In this document: one piece after another, positions 12,760 through 23,800 of the stretch | Layout: every line of letters begins with the position of its first letter | How positions within the stretch are numbered: the stretch's first letter is position 1 | DNA from: Siphonodentalium dalli | Taxonomy: Eukaryota > Mollusca > Scaphopoda > Gadilida > Siphonodentaliidae | Assembly (NCBI GenBank): GCA_032622095.1 | Contig: CP136064.1 | Span: forward strand, 251,538,484 to 251,602,483 | Direction: 5' to 3' | Length of the DNA: 64,000 nt | Translations under genes and position numbers: made by a program | Notes under the pieces: generated by a model | Told to the model about the DNA's origin: nothing | The model's database searches: none | What the model saw: the letters and a program-made list of their open reading frames with translations, nothing else

Positions 12760-13943
12760 CTAGCAGGGTAGCCCGCCACCGGCGGCTTGTCCGAAACATG
12801 ACATTTTTTGTTTTTCAATGAGTTAATTGTGACATTTGTTTATATTTTTTTTGAATTTTTAGCTCCACGCGTTTCAATAAGAAAAAATTGTACCCGGTAG
12901 CTCCACCCGTTTCCGAGATCTGGTCTGCGCATGCGCGAAGCTGGCGTCGCACGGGCTCGGCGACCCGATCAAATTTGTACCCGGCCCAAGATACATTCAC
13001 ATAGCAAATTTCAAGTCGATAGCTCCACCCGTTTCCGAGATCTCGTCTGCGCATGCGCTGCACGGGCGTCGCATGGGCTCGGCGACCCGATAAAATTTGT
13101 ACCCGGTGCAAGATACATTCACATAGCAAATTTCAGGTCGATAGCTCCACCCGTTTCCGAGATCTGCCTTTCTGCATAATATTTCGAGCGATAACATTGC
13201 ATTGAAATGTCAGACTCCCACCGTGAACCTCAACACGAAGTAAACACGTGTTTCGAGCGATAACATTGCATTGAAATGACTCCCATCGTGAACCTCAAGA
13301 CGACGTAAAACACGTGTTGCGTTCTAGGAAATGCACTCAATGCAGATGCTAATAACGTTGACTTCGTATATATATATATATAATGACGTTATTAACCCCG
13401 GCCGTGCCGTTTGAGCTGATTTTTATGACTGGGAGTGGAGTACGGGTGCTCGGAGCTTCTGGAAAACGCGTGGACGACATCGTACGTGATATTTTACCTT
13501 TAGATAGGAAGTTTGAGCTCAATCTGTCCAGCCGTTCCCGTCCTAATGTACTATTTCGAGCGATAACAATTGTCAGACTCCCATCGTAAACCTCAACACG
13601 AAGTAAACACGTGTTTCGAGCGATAACATTGCATTGAAGTCAGACTCCCATCGTGGATCCCCAAGACGACGTAAACACGTGTTTGTTCCGGTATAACTTT
13701 GGAGACTCTGACTTCATATATATATATAATGACGTTATTAACCCCGGCCGTGCCGTTTGAGCTGATTTCGATGACTGGGAGTGGATAAAGGGTGCTCAGA
13801 GCTTCTCGAAAACACGATTACGGCGGTGTCGGTGAGATTTTACACTTACATACGAAATTTGATCTCAATCTGTACACGCGTTTTGGATTCTATGAAGTAC
13901 ACACACACACACATATACGAAGTCTCAAAATATATAGTATAGA
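12760..13943 (-). mobile_element. Helitron-like copy 6 (type III, 1184 bp)
   Basis: Nearly identical to copies 4 and 5. Visible differences include a shorter (CA) tract before the TC end, an extra TA in the first TA run, CCATCGTAAACC in place of CCATCGTGAACC, and GGTGAGATT in place of GGTGGGATT. Confidence 0.82.
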
Positions 13944-15012
13944 CTAGCAGGTTAGCCCGCCACTGGCGGCATTCGTCCCATGGCTTTGTTTCAGAAACAT
14001 GACATTTTTGTAATTATTTTGTTTTTATTTATTTTTGTTTTTTATTTTTGAATATGAATTTAATGTTTTTTAAATTTAATATATTTTGTTTCTGAATTGT
14101 TTTTTTATTGTTAATTTTTTATAATTTTAAATTGTTTTAATTAAATTGTAAATTGTTTTAATTAATTTTTTTGTTTCTGGCGGAAAAATTTACCCGTAGA
14201 AATCCCCCCCCCCCTTCCTAGGAACGACAGACAACGCATTCTTTGTTTCGTGAAATCTCTCTACGATAAGATTGCATTGAATTTAAAACAAACGCTTCCC
14301 GTCGGGAAATCTGTCTTCGGGTCGTTGTTGTTGTTGGCATCACGGCTCCCCGAAAACTCTCCCATTGCCGAAAACGTGTATTTAGTAATATCGTTGTTGT
14401 TGATATTTACGGCTTGGGTGCTATTTTCTTATTTAGCAAGTTTGAGCTCAATCGGTTAGAGTCTATAAAGGACACACTCATATATATGACACTTCCCGTA
14501 GGTAGCAAGTTTGAGCTCAATCGGCATTCCCTGGAATTTCCCGTAGATTGGCAGATTCCAGTAGCTTTATAACGGTATATCTGGGGAGAAATCTGATGCT
14601 ATATTCGTGATTATCTGGGATGATTTCGGTATATACCGAAGGTATATACTGTAAGAACAGAGCGCGCCATCCGTGCTCGCAGGGAATAAATTTCGAGCGA
14701 TAACGTTTGCGTTCCCGTATAACTCTGCAGATGCGAATAACGTTGAATGGGAAACAGACGCTCTTTATAGAGATGCGTCAAAAACAAACGCTCATTAAAT
14801 AATCACTTGATTAACCCCCGCCGTGCCTTTGCGGTGATTTGAGATTGGAGAACGGGTGCTCTGAGCTTATCTAAACCGCGACCACGGTCGTGTCGGTGTG
14901 ATTTGACACTTACATAGGAAGTTTGAGCTCAATCTTTACACGCGTTTTGGATTCTATGAAGTACATACATACATATATATATATACGAAGTCTCAAAATA
15001 TATAGTAGAAGA
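13944..15012 (-). mobile_element. Helitron-like copy 7 (type IV, lacks 122-bp units)
   Basis: The terminal hairpin region (CTAGCAGGTTAGCCCG) is followed by a very T-rich stretch and a C10 run instead of the 122-bp units. From about 14360 it matches the body of the type IV copies (AAGTTTGAGCTCAATCGG repeated twice). It is an older or recombinant relative of copies 9-12. Confidence 0.75.
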
Positions 15013-15825
15013 CTAGCAGGTTAGCCCGCCACCGGCGGCTTGTCCGAAACATGACATTTATATATATTTTTTTTTAATTTTTAGCTCCACGCGTTTCAAT
15101 AGAAAAATGTGTACCCGGTAGCTCCACCAGTTTCCGAGATCTGGTCTGCGCATGAAAATTTGCACCCGGCGCAAGATACATTCACATGCCAAATTTCAAG
15201 TCGATAGCTCCACCCGTTTCCGAGACCTCGTCTGCGCATGCGCTGCACGGGCGTCGCACGGGCTCGGCGACCCGATAAAATTTGTACCCGGCGCAAGATA
15301 CATTCACATAGCAAATGTCAAGTCGATAGCTCCAGCCGTTTCCGAGATCTCGTCTGCGCATGCGCTGCACGGGCGTCGCACGGGCTCGGCGACCCGATAA
15401 AATTTGTACCCGGCGCAAGATACATTCACATAGCAAATTTCAAGTCGATAGCTCCACCCGTTTCCGAGATCTCGTCTGCGCATGCGCTGCACGGGCGTCG
15501 CACGGGCTCGCCAATACGACAACGACCACCGCCTGGTCAAACTACACACACGTACCAAGTTTCGTCCCGATCGGTCGAGAATCGTAGATTTGTATGAAGT
15601 ACAACACACACACAAACATAAATATATAAGAGAGATATGTAAATTAGATAGATTGTATCAAAATATATAGGAGAGATATGTAAATGATCTACACACCATT
15701 ACTGGTGTTTGTAAAAGTTTAGTGGGGTATATCAATACTCATTCACGATCATATCATTGAGGTCCGGAGGGTGTGGGCTATCTCTCGAATACAAGGAGTT
15801 CTCAAAATATATAGAAGAGAAGAGA
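15013..15825 (-). mobile_element. Helitron-like copy 8 (type II, 813 bp)
   Basis: Matches copy 3 in its right part. It has three complete 122-bp units plus a fourth that is truncated just after the GCGCATG core (about 15150). Confidence 0.78.
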
Positions 15826-17036
15826 CTAGCAGGTTAGCCCGCCACCGGCGGCTTGTCCGAAACATGACATTTTTTAAATATTTTTGTTTTAATTTTTAGC
15901 TCCACGCGTTTCAATAAAAAAAAAATTTGTACCCGGTAGCTCCACCCGTTTCCTAGATCTGGTCTGCGCATGCGCGAAGCTGGCGTCGCACGGACTCGGC
16001 GACCAGATAAAATTTGTACCCGGCGCAAGATACATTCACATAGCAAATTTCAAGTCGATAGCTCCACCCGTTTCCGAGATCTCGTCTGCGCATGCGCTGC
16101 ACGGGCGTCGCACAGGCTCGCAAATACGACAGCGACGACCACCTGGTCAAACTACACTCACGTACCAAGTTTCGTCCCGATCGGTCGAGGTGTTGGTATC
16201 TGATGCAAAAGACGAAATTGTGAGTGTTGGTCAATAGTCCCCGCCGTGAACCTCGTCGTCGCAAAGAGCGGACAGTCAATTAACCCCGTTGTGAACCCCA
16301 ATCACCAACGCGACGTAAACATGTGTTGCGTTCTAAAAATAGGAAAGCACTTTCTCTCTGCTTAATTCTGCAGATGCTAATAACGTTGCTCCCCGTAGGT
16401 AGCAATATCGTTGTTGTTGATATTTACGGCTTGGGGGCTATTTTCTTATTTAGCAAGTTTGAGCTCAATCGGTTCGAGTCTATAAAGGACACACTCATAT
16501 ATATGGCACTTCCCGTGGGTAGCAAGTTTGAGCTCAATCGGCATTCCCTGGAATTTCCCGTAGATTGGCAGATTCCAGTAGCTTTATAACGATATATCTG
16601 GGGAGAAATCTGATGCTATATTCGTGATTATCTGGGATGATTTCGGTATATAACTATATACTGTAAAAACAAAGCGCGCCATCCGTGCTCGCAGGGTTGG
16701 TCAGAAACAAATGTTTTTTAAATTTAATGTATGTTCCGTATATCTCTCTGCAGATGCAAATAACGTTGAATGGCAAACAGACGCTCTTTATAGAGATGCG
16801 TCAAAAACAAACGCTCATTAAATAATCACTTGATTAACCCACGCCGTGCCTTTGCGGTGATTTGAGATTGGAGAACGGGTGCTCTGAGCTTATCTAAACC
16901 GCGACCACGGTCGTGTCGGTGTGATTTGACACTTACATAGGAAGTTTGAGCTCAATCTGTACACGCGATTTGGATTCAATGAAGTACACACATACACACA
17001 TATATACGAAGTCTCAACATATATAGTATAGATAGA
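15826..17036 (-). mobile_element. Helitron-like copy 9 (type IV, 1211 bp)
   Basis: Contains two repeat units followed by a 950-bp type IV body with CACGTAAACATGTGTTG-like and AAGTTTGAGCTCAATC motifs. It is almost identical to copies 10-12. A small difference from copies 10-12 is TTTCCTAGATC where they have TTTCCGAGATC. Confidence 0.82.
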
Positions 17037-18247
17037 CTAGCATGTTAGCCCGCCACCGGCGGCTTGTCCGAAACATGACATTTTTTTAAATATTTTTTTT
17101 TAATTTTTAGCTCCACGCGTTTCAATAAAAAAAAACTTTGTACCCGGTAGCTCCACCCGTTTCCGAGATCTGGTCTGCGCATGCGCGAAGCTGGCGTCGC
17201 ACGGACTCGGCGACCAGATAAAATTTGTACCCGGCGCAAGATACATTCACATAGCAAATTTCAAGTCGATAGCTCCACCCGTTTCCGAGATCTCGTCTGC
17301 GCATGCGCTGCACGGGCGTCGCACAGGCTCGCAAATACGACAGCGACGACCACCTGGTCAAACTACACTCACGTACCAAGTTTCGTCCCGATCGGTCGAG
17401 GTGTTGGTATCTGATGCAAAAGACGAAATTGTGAGTGTTGGTCAATAGTCCCCGCCGTGAACCTCGTCGTCGCAAAGAGCGGACAGTCAATTAACCCCGT
17501 TGTGAACCCCAATCACCAACGCGACGTAAACATGTGTTGCGTTCTAAAAATAGGAAAGCACTTTCTCTCTGCTTAATTCTGCAGATGCTAATAACGTTGC
17601 TCCCCGTAGGTAGCAATATCGTTGTTGTTGATATTTACGGCTTGGGGGCTATTTTCTTATTTAGCAAGTTTGAGCTCAATCGGTTCGAGTCTATAAAGGA
17701 CACACTCATATATATGGCACTTCCCGTGGGTAGCAAGTTTGAGCTCAATCGGCATTCCCTGGAATTTCCCGTAGATTGGCAGATTCCAGTAGCTTTATAA
17801 CGATATATCTGGGGAGAAATCTGATGCTATATTCGTGATTATCTGGGATGATTTCGGTATATAACTATATACTGTAAAAACAAAGCGCGCCATCCGTGCT
17901 CGCAGGGTTGGTCAGAAACAAATGTTTTTTAAATTTAATGTATGTTCCGTATATCTCTCTGCAGATGCAAATAACGTTGAATGGCAAACAGACGCTCTTT
18001 ATAGAGATGCGTCAAAAACAAACGCTCATTAAATAATCACTTGATTAACCCACGCCGTGCCTTTGCGGTGATTTGAGATTGGAGAACGGGTGCTCTGAGC
18101 TTATCTAAACCGCGACCACGGTCGTGTCGGTGTGATTTGACACTTACATAGGAAGTTTGAGCTCAATCTGTACACGCGATTTGGATTCAATGAAGTACAC
18201 ACATACACACATATATACGAAGTCTCAACATATATAGTATAGATAGA
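17037..18247 (-). mobile_element. Helitron-like copy 10 (type IV, 1211 bp)
   Basis: Differs from copies 11 and 12 by a slightly longer T run and an AACTTTG in place of AAATTTG near 17135. The left end reads CTAGCATG, as in copies 11 and 12. Confidence 0.82.
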
Positions 18248-19457
18248 CTAGCATGTTAGCCCGCCACCGGCGGCTTGTCCGAAACATGACATTTTTTAAA
18301 TATTTTTTTTTAATTTTTAGCTCCACGCGTTTCAATAAAAAAAAAATTTGTACCCGGTAGCTCCACCCGTTTCCGAGATCTGGTCTGCGCATGCGCGAAG
18401 CTGGCGTCGCACGGACTCGGCGACCAGATAAAATTTGTACCCGGCGCAAGATACATTCACATAGCAAATTTCAAGTCGATAGCTCCACCCGTTTCCGAGA
18501 TCTCGTCTGCGCATGCGCTGCACGGGCGTCGCACAGGCTCGCAAATACGACAGCGACGACCACCTGGTCAAACTACACTCACGTACCAAGTTTCGTCCCG
18601 ATCGGTCGAGGTGTTGGTATCTGATGCAAAAGACGAAATTGTGAGTGTTGGTCAATAGTCCCCGCCGTGAACCTCGTCGTCGCAAAGAGCGGACAGTCAA
18701 TTAACCCCGTTGTGAACCCCAATCACCAACGCGACGTAAACATGTGTTGCGTTCTAAAAATAGGAAAGCACTTTCTCTCTGCTTAATTCTGCAGATGCTA
18801 ATAACGTTGCTCCCCGTAGGTAGCAATATCGTTGTTGTTGATATTTACGGCTTGGGGGCTATTTTCTTATTTAGCAAGTTTGAGCTCAATCGGTTCGAGT
18901 CTATAAAGGACACACTCATATATATGGCACTTCCCGTGGGTAGCAAGTTTGAGCTCAATCGGCATTCCCTGGAATTTCCCGTAGATTGGCAGATTCCAGT
19001 AGCTTTATAACGATATATCTGGGGAGAAATCTGATGCTATATTCGTGATTATCTGGGATGATTTCGGTATATAACTATATACTGTAAAAACAAAGCGCGC
19101 CATCCGTGCTCGCAGGGTTGGTCAGAAACAAATGTTTTTTAAATTTAATGTATGTTCCGTATATCTCTCTGCAGATGCAAATAACGTTGAATGGCAAACA
19201 GACGCTCTTTATAGAGATGCGTCAAAAACAAACGCTCATTAAATAATCACTTGATTAACCCACGCCGTGCCTTTGCGGTGATTTGAGATTGGAGAACGGG
19301 TGCTCTGAGCTTATCTAAACCGCGACCACGGTCGTGTCGGTGTGATTTGACACTTACATAGGAAGTTTGAGCTCAATCTGTACACGCGATTTGGATTCAA
19401 TGAAGTACACACATACACACATATATACGAAGTCTCAACATATATAGTATAGATAGA
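18248..19457 (-). mobile_element. Helitron-like copy 11 (type IV, 1210 bp)
   Basis: Appears identical to copy 12 except at the extreme right end, where it reads CAACATATATAG before the next CTAG. Confidence 0.82.
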
Positions 19458-20663
19458 CTAGCATGTTAGCCCGCCACCGGCGGCTTGTCCGAAACATGAC
19501 ATTTTTTAAATATTTTTTTTTAATTTTTAGCTCCACGCGTTTCAATAAAAAAAAAATTTGTACCCGGTAGCTCCACCCGTTTCCGAGATCTGGTCTGCGC
19601 ATGCGCGAAGCTGGCGTCGCACGGACTCGGCGACCAGATAAAATTTGTACCCGGCGCAAGATACATTCACATAGCAAATTTCAAGTCGATAGCTCCACCC
19701 GTTTCCGAGATCTCGTCTGCGCATGCGCTGCACGGGCGTCGCACAGGCTCGCAAATACGACAGCGACGACCACCTGGTCAAACTACACTCACGTACCAAG
19801 TTTCGTCCCGATCGGTCGAGGTGTTGGTATCTGATGCAAAAGACGAAATTGTGAGTGTTGGTCAATAGTCCCCGCCGTGAACCTCGTCGTCGCAAAGAGC
19901 GGACAGTCAATTAACCCCGTTGTGAACCCCAATCACCAACGCGACGTAAACATGTGTTGCGTTCTAAAAATAGGAAAGCACTTTCTCTCTGCTTAATTCT
20001 GCAGATGCTAATAACGTTGCTCCCCGTAGGTAGCAATATCGTTGTTGTTGATATTTACGGCTTGGGGGCTATTTTCTTATTTAGCAAGTTTGAGCTCAAT
20101 CGGTTCGAGTCTATAAAGGACACACTCATATATATGGCACTTCCCGTGGGTAGCAAGTTTGAGCTCAATCGGCATTCCCTGGAATTTCCCGTAGATTGGC
20201 AGATTCCAGTAGCTTTATAACGATATATCTGGGGAGAAATCTGATGCTATATTCGTGATTATCTGGGATGATTTCGGTATATAACTATATACTGTAAAAA
20301 CAAAGCGCGCCATCCGTGCTCGCAGGGTTGGTCAGAAACAAATGTTTTTTAAATTTAATGTATGTTCCGTATATCTCTCTGCAGATGCAAATAACGTTGA
20401 ATGGCAAACAGACGCTCTTTATAGAGATGCGTCAAAAACAAACGCTCATTAAATAATCACTTGATTAACCCACGCCGTGCCTTTGCGGTGATTTGAGATT
20501 GGAGAACGGGTGCTCTGAGCTTATCTAAACCGCGACCACGGTCGTGTCGGTGTGATTTGACACTTACATAGGAAGTTTGAGCTCAATCTGTACACGCGAT
20601 TTGGATTCTATGAAGTACACACATACACACATATATACGAAGTCTCAAAATATATAGTATAGA
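19458..20663 (-). mobile_element. Helitron-like copy 12 (type IV), outer 5' end of array
   Basis: This is the last copy. Its right terminus reads TATAGTATAGA and is followed by T at 20664, which is the expected A|TC junction on the minus strand, so the array boundary can be placed here. Close to the end it reads GGATTCTATG and CAAAATATATAG, as in type III copies. Confidence 0.82.
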
Positions 20664-20889
20664 TCGATTAACTGCCAAGCTGCATGATACACAAAACACC
20701 TGTTTCCAGCGACAGTTGTTCAAGACATCAACATGTTGGGGCAACGACACCTCAACCTAATTGAGAGGTGACCGGAATCCATCTTTATTTATACCGTCCT
20801 GCAACCACTATTAAAATTGAATTAGTTTTATTAAGTGTATATTATTTATCGCAGTCCGGGAGCTAATAGTGGTACCCTTGCACCCCCCT
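20664..20889. other. Short unique spacer
   Basis: About 225 bp between the Helitron array and the foldback element, with no recognised feature. Confidence 0.5.
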
Positions 20890-23800
20890 GGGACTTAACT
20901 TCACCCCACTCATTTTGTTCCTTATTATGTCCTTCAACTTTTAAGCAATGTTAACAAGAAAAAAAAGTGGCCGTGTAGACTCCAGACAATATGGCGTCCA
21001 TCATGGCCGCCGTTTTTCAGACCATACCCTAAGTAAGTTTTATGCAAATTATAGCGAGAAAATCTAGTAAAATGTATACAAATGTATATATTTTCGTGAA
21101 GTTAAGACATAATGACACTTTTTTGGGCCAAAATTGAAACTCACCATCCAAGATGGCCGCCAAAATGGCCGCCGGAAGTTGAAAATAAGACATTTTTTTC
21201 ACAAATATCTTCTAGATCAATTCATGCTGTTTGGAACTGGTTGAGTAATATGACATTATTTTGTATATCAACTAATCATTGGAGCAATTAAATATGCAAT
21301 TAATGGGGCCCTAGCCCCTTCCAATCCCTCAAAAATTCGATTTTACAGAACGCGGTACAAAATTTAACAAAAAAATCACAATTGGGATTCTAGTCACATT
21401 TCAACAAGAAATGAAAAGAACATTGTAACGTAAGTGAGGCATATCATTACCTATGAATATTCCAACTCTCTGGAACCAAAAATCTTACCTTGGCTCAAAA
21501 TGGCTGCGAAAATGGCCGCCAAAATATGGAAAATTGTAAATATTGCCCCAGGGTGTCCTGCAATCGCTTACAAGTTGTGGTTGATATATACAATTGGCTA
21601 ATCTGTATTCTATACATTGCATACTAACATGTCTGATGCACCACGGATCATTTTTACTATTTTCACCACTGACATCACCAGAAATATTGTATTTTTCTCA
21701 CACAATCTTGACATAAATATCGGCAAAAATTAACTTTTCAGGGTTCGATGTAACTATCTTTGGTATCAAAGGTGTTTATTGTTTTGGTCTATCTTAAATG
21801 TGGCACACTACGGTGTGTATAGACTAAATTGCTCAAGATGGCTTCCAAAATGGCAACCAAATTTGTTAAAAGTTAACATATCCCGAACATTATTATCTGC
21901 GTTATCCGCCATCGGTGTAGCTTGGCTACAATGTTCTGGTTTGGAGAGGTAAGTGGTGTGTTCGTGTGGCATGTATAAATTCTTCCCCTTGTCACGTCAC
22001 TGAGCCGGGCCCACCAGTGAGAGGAATGGCTCCCTAGTCAATCAGGCGACACACAATTTATTACCACAGGCACAGAGTTGGGGCGTAAGCCTTCACACCA
22101 CCAAGCTTCTGCAACGCGGTCTTCTGGACGTAAATGGCCACCCGGGCAGCCTAAGGTAGGAAATTGTGACTCACTTGGTTATTGTACGTGTTAGTTAATT
22201 AACTGACAACTACGTTCTATTATGTTTGTCCCAGTTCCGTGTGGGGCATGACAAATTCATTTTAAAGTTGCAGTATGGAATTTTGCGGAGAACCTCTTTT
22301 ATTATTCTGGCCATATTATTGAAAGGAAATGGGCAGAACTTCGAGACGGAACTGAGATTAACCATGACATGTGGGTATTCTGGCCCATTATGGTAAAACT
22401 TTATCAACTGGATACAGGGTGGAAGCCAAGATGGCAGCCAGGGAGTTACTCTATGATCATAGATGAGGATAATTGGTATACATGGAGTTATTGTATGGCC
22501 ATGAATTATGTGTGGGTATATAGGGTGTGCCATGTTGGTAACGGTGGGACGTATATTTATATATGTTGTGGATGTGTTATCATTGGTGGTGTATGGGGAG
22601 TAGATGTATGATCATGGATGGCTTGTATGAGTATGGCAAGTATGGAACTTATGAGTGGTCGTATGTGCGGGTATTAGTATATCTGGAAGGGCTCACCATT
22701 GGTGATGTGCATATGTATATCTGGATTGACTCTATGGTCATGGGTATGGCGAATAGGTATACATGCAGTGGCTGTATGGTCCATGGTGAGGTGAATATGT
22801 ATACAATGAGTGACTGTATGGTCGTGAATGTAGTGATTATGTATACATAGAGTGACTATATGGTCATGTGTCGGGTGTAGGTGTATACCTGGTGTTCATG
22901 CATGGTGACTCGTGGCTGTATCGTCATTTGTGGTATGTACGGGTATAACCAAGTATGGCTGTATGATCAGGTGTACGTGTATAAAGTGGGTAACTATGTT
23001 GTCATTTGTGTGGTGTTTATGTACATATGGAGTGACTGGGGTAATGGGTGTGTTGTACATGTGTACCTTGGGTGGCTATCGCTTTCCACAATAACTCAAG
23101 GATATGTTAATCAATAGAGAGGTCATGTCAGAGAGTCATATCACGGAAAGCGACAGCCACCCATTATCACAAAGTCATTACATATATATACATAAACACC
23201 ACATACATACCAATATAGTGACCCATTGTATACATGTACACCTGACCCATGACCACGGATGACCATACAGCCACGCACCACAATGCAGGCACACCGGGTA
23301 TACCCCTAAACATGACCCATAACCATATAGTCACTCCTTGTATACCCATTCATCTCACCATTGGCCATAAGGTCATCCCCTGTATACCTATTATCCAAAC
23401 GCATGTTCAAATAGACAATCAATATATATATATATCAACACCACAACAATGACCATAAAGTCACTCCGGTATACATATGCACCTCACCAATTGCCATATA
23501 GCCACTCGCTTCATACACATACCCTCACCCATGTCACCTGGTATACTCCTTCACCTGACTTATGGCCATTTAGCCACCCCGTGTGTAGCTATTCAAAACA
23601 TTCATACATGATCATGGTCAATCCATACATATTCACCTCAACATTGGCCATGTCACTCCCTGTATCCCTATTTATCACACCATAAGCCGAATAGCCACTC
23701 AATATATACTAATACACCCCAGCCATGTCAGTATAGTCACTCCATGTATGCATATGCACCTCATCCATGGCCATATAGCCACTCTCTATATACACATATC

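Larger units (their letters stand above)
8382..20663 (-). mobile_element. Head-to-tail array of 12 Helitron-like (HINE) copies
   Basis: Read on the minus strand, every copy starts with TC followed by an ATATATTTTGA-type sequence and ends with a short GC hairpin, 7-8 bases, and CTAG. These are Helitron ends: 5' TC, a hairpin shortly before a CTRR end, insertion between A and T. At every internal junction CTAG of one copy directly abuts the TC of the next with no filler. The outer flanks are T beyond the CTAG end (A at 8381 on the plus strand) and A before the TC end (T at 20664). No Rep/helicase gene is present, so all copies are non-autonomous. By sequence the order from left is type I, I, II, III, III, III, IV-short, II, IV, IV, IV, IV. 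Confidence 0.85.

Noticed and set aside
8470-19834. Repeated Arg/Ala-rich frames (MREAGVARARRPDK-like and the reverse-strand MLCECILRRVQIL-like)
   Set aside because: They arise from the 122-bp Helitron repeat, are open on both strands at once, and break at element junctions.
8382-20663. CRISPR-like array because of regular direct repeats
   Set aside because: Units are 122 bp or about 1.2 kb with no unique short spacers, and Helitron ends explain the structure.
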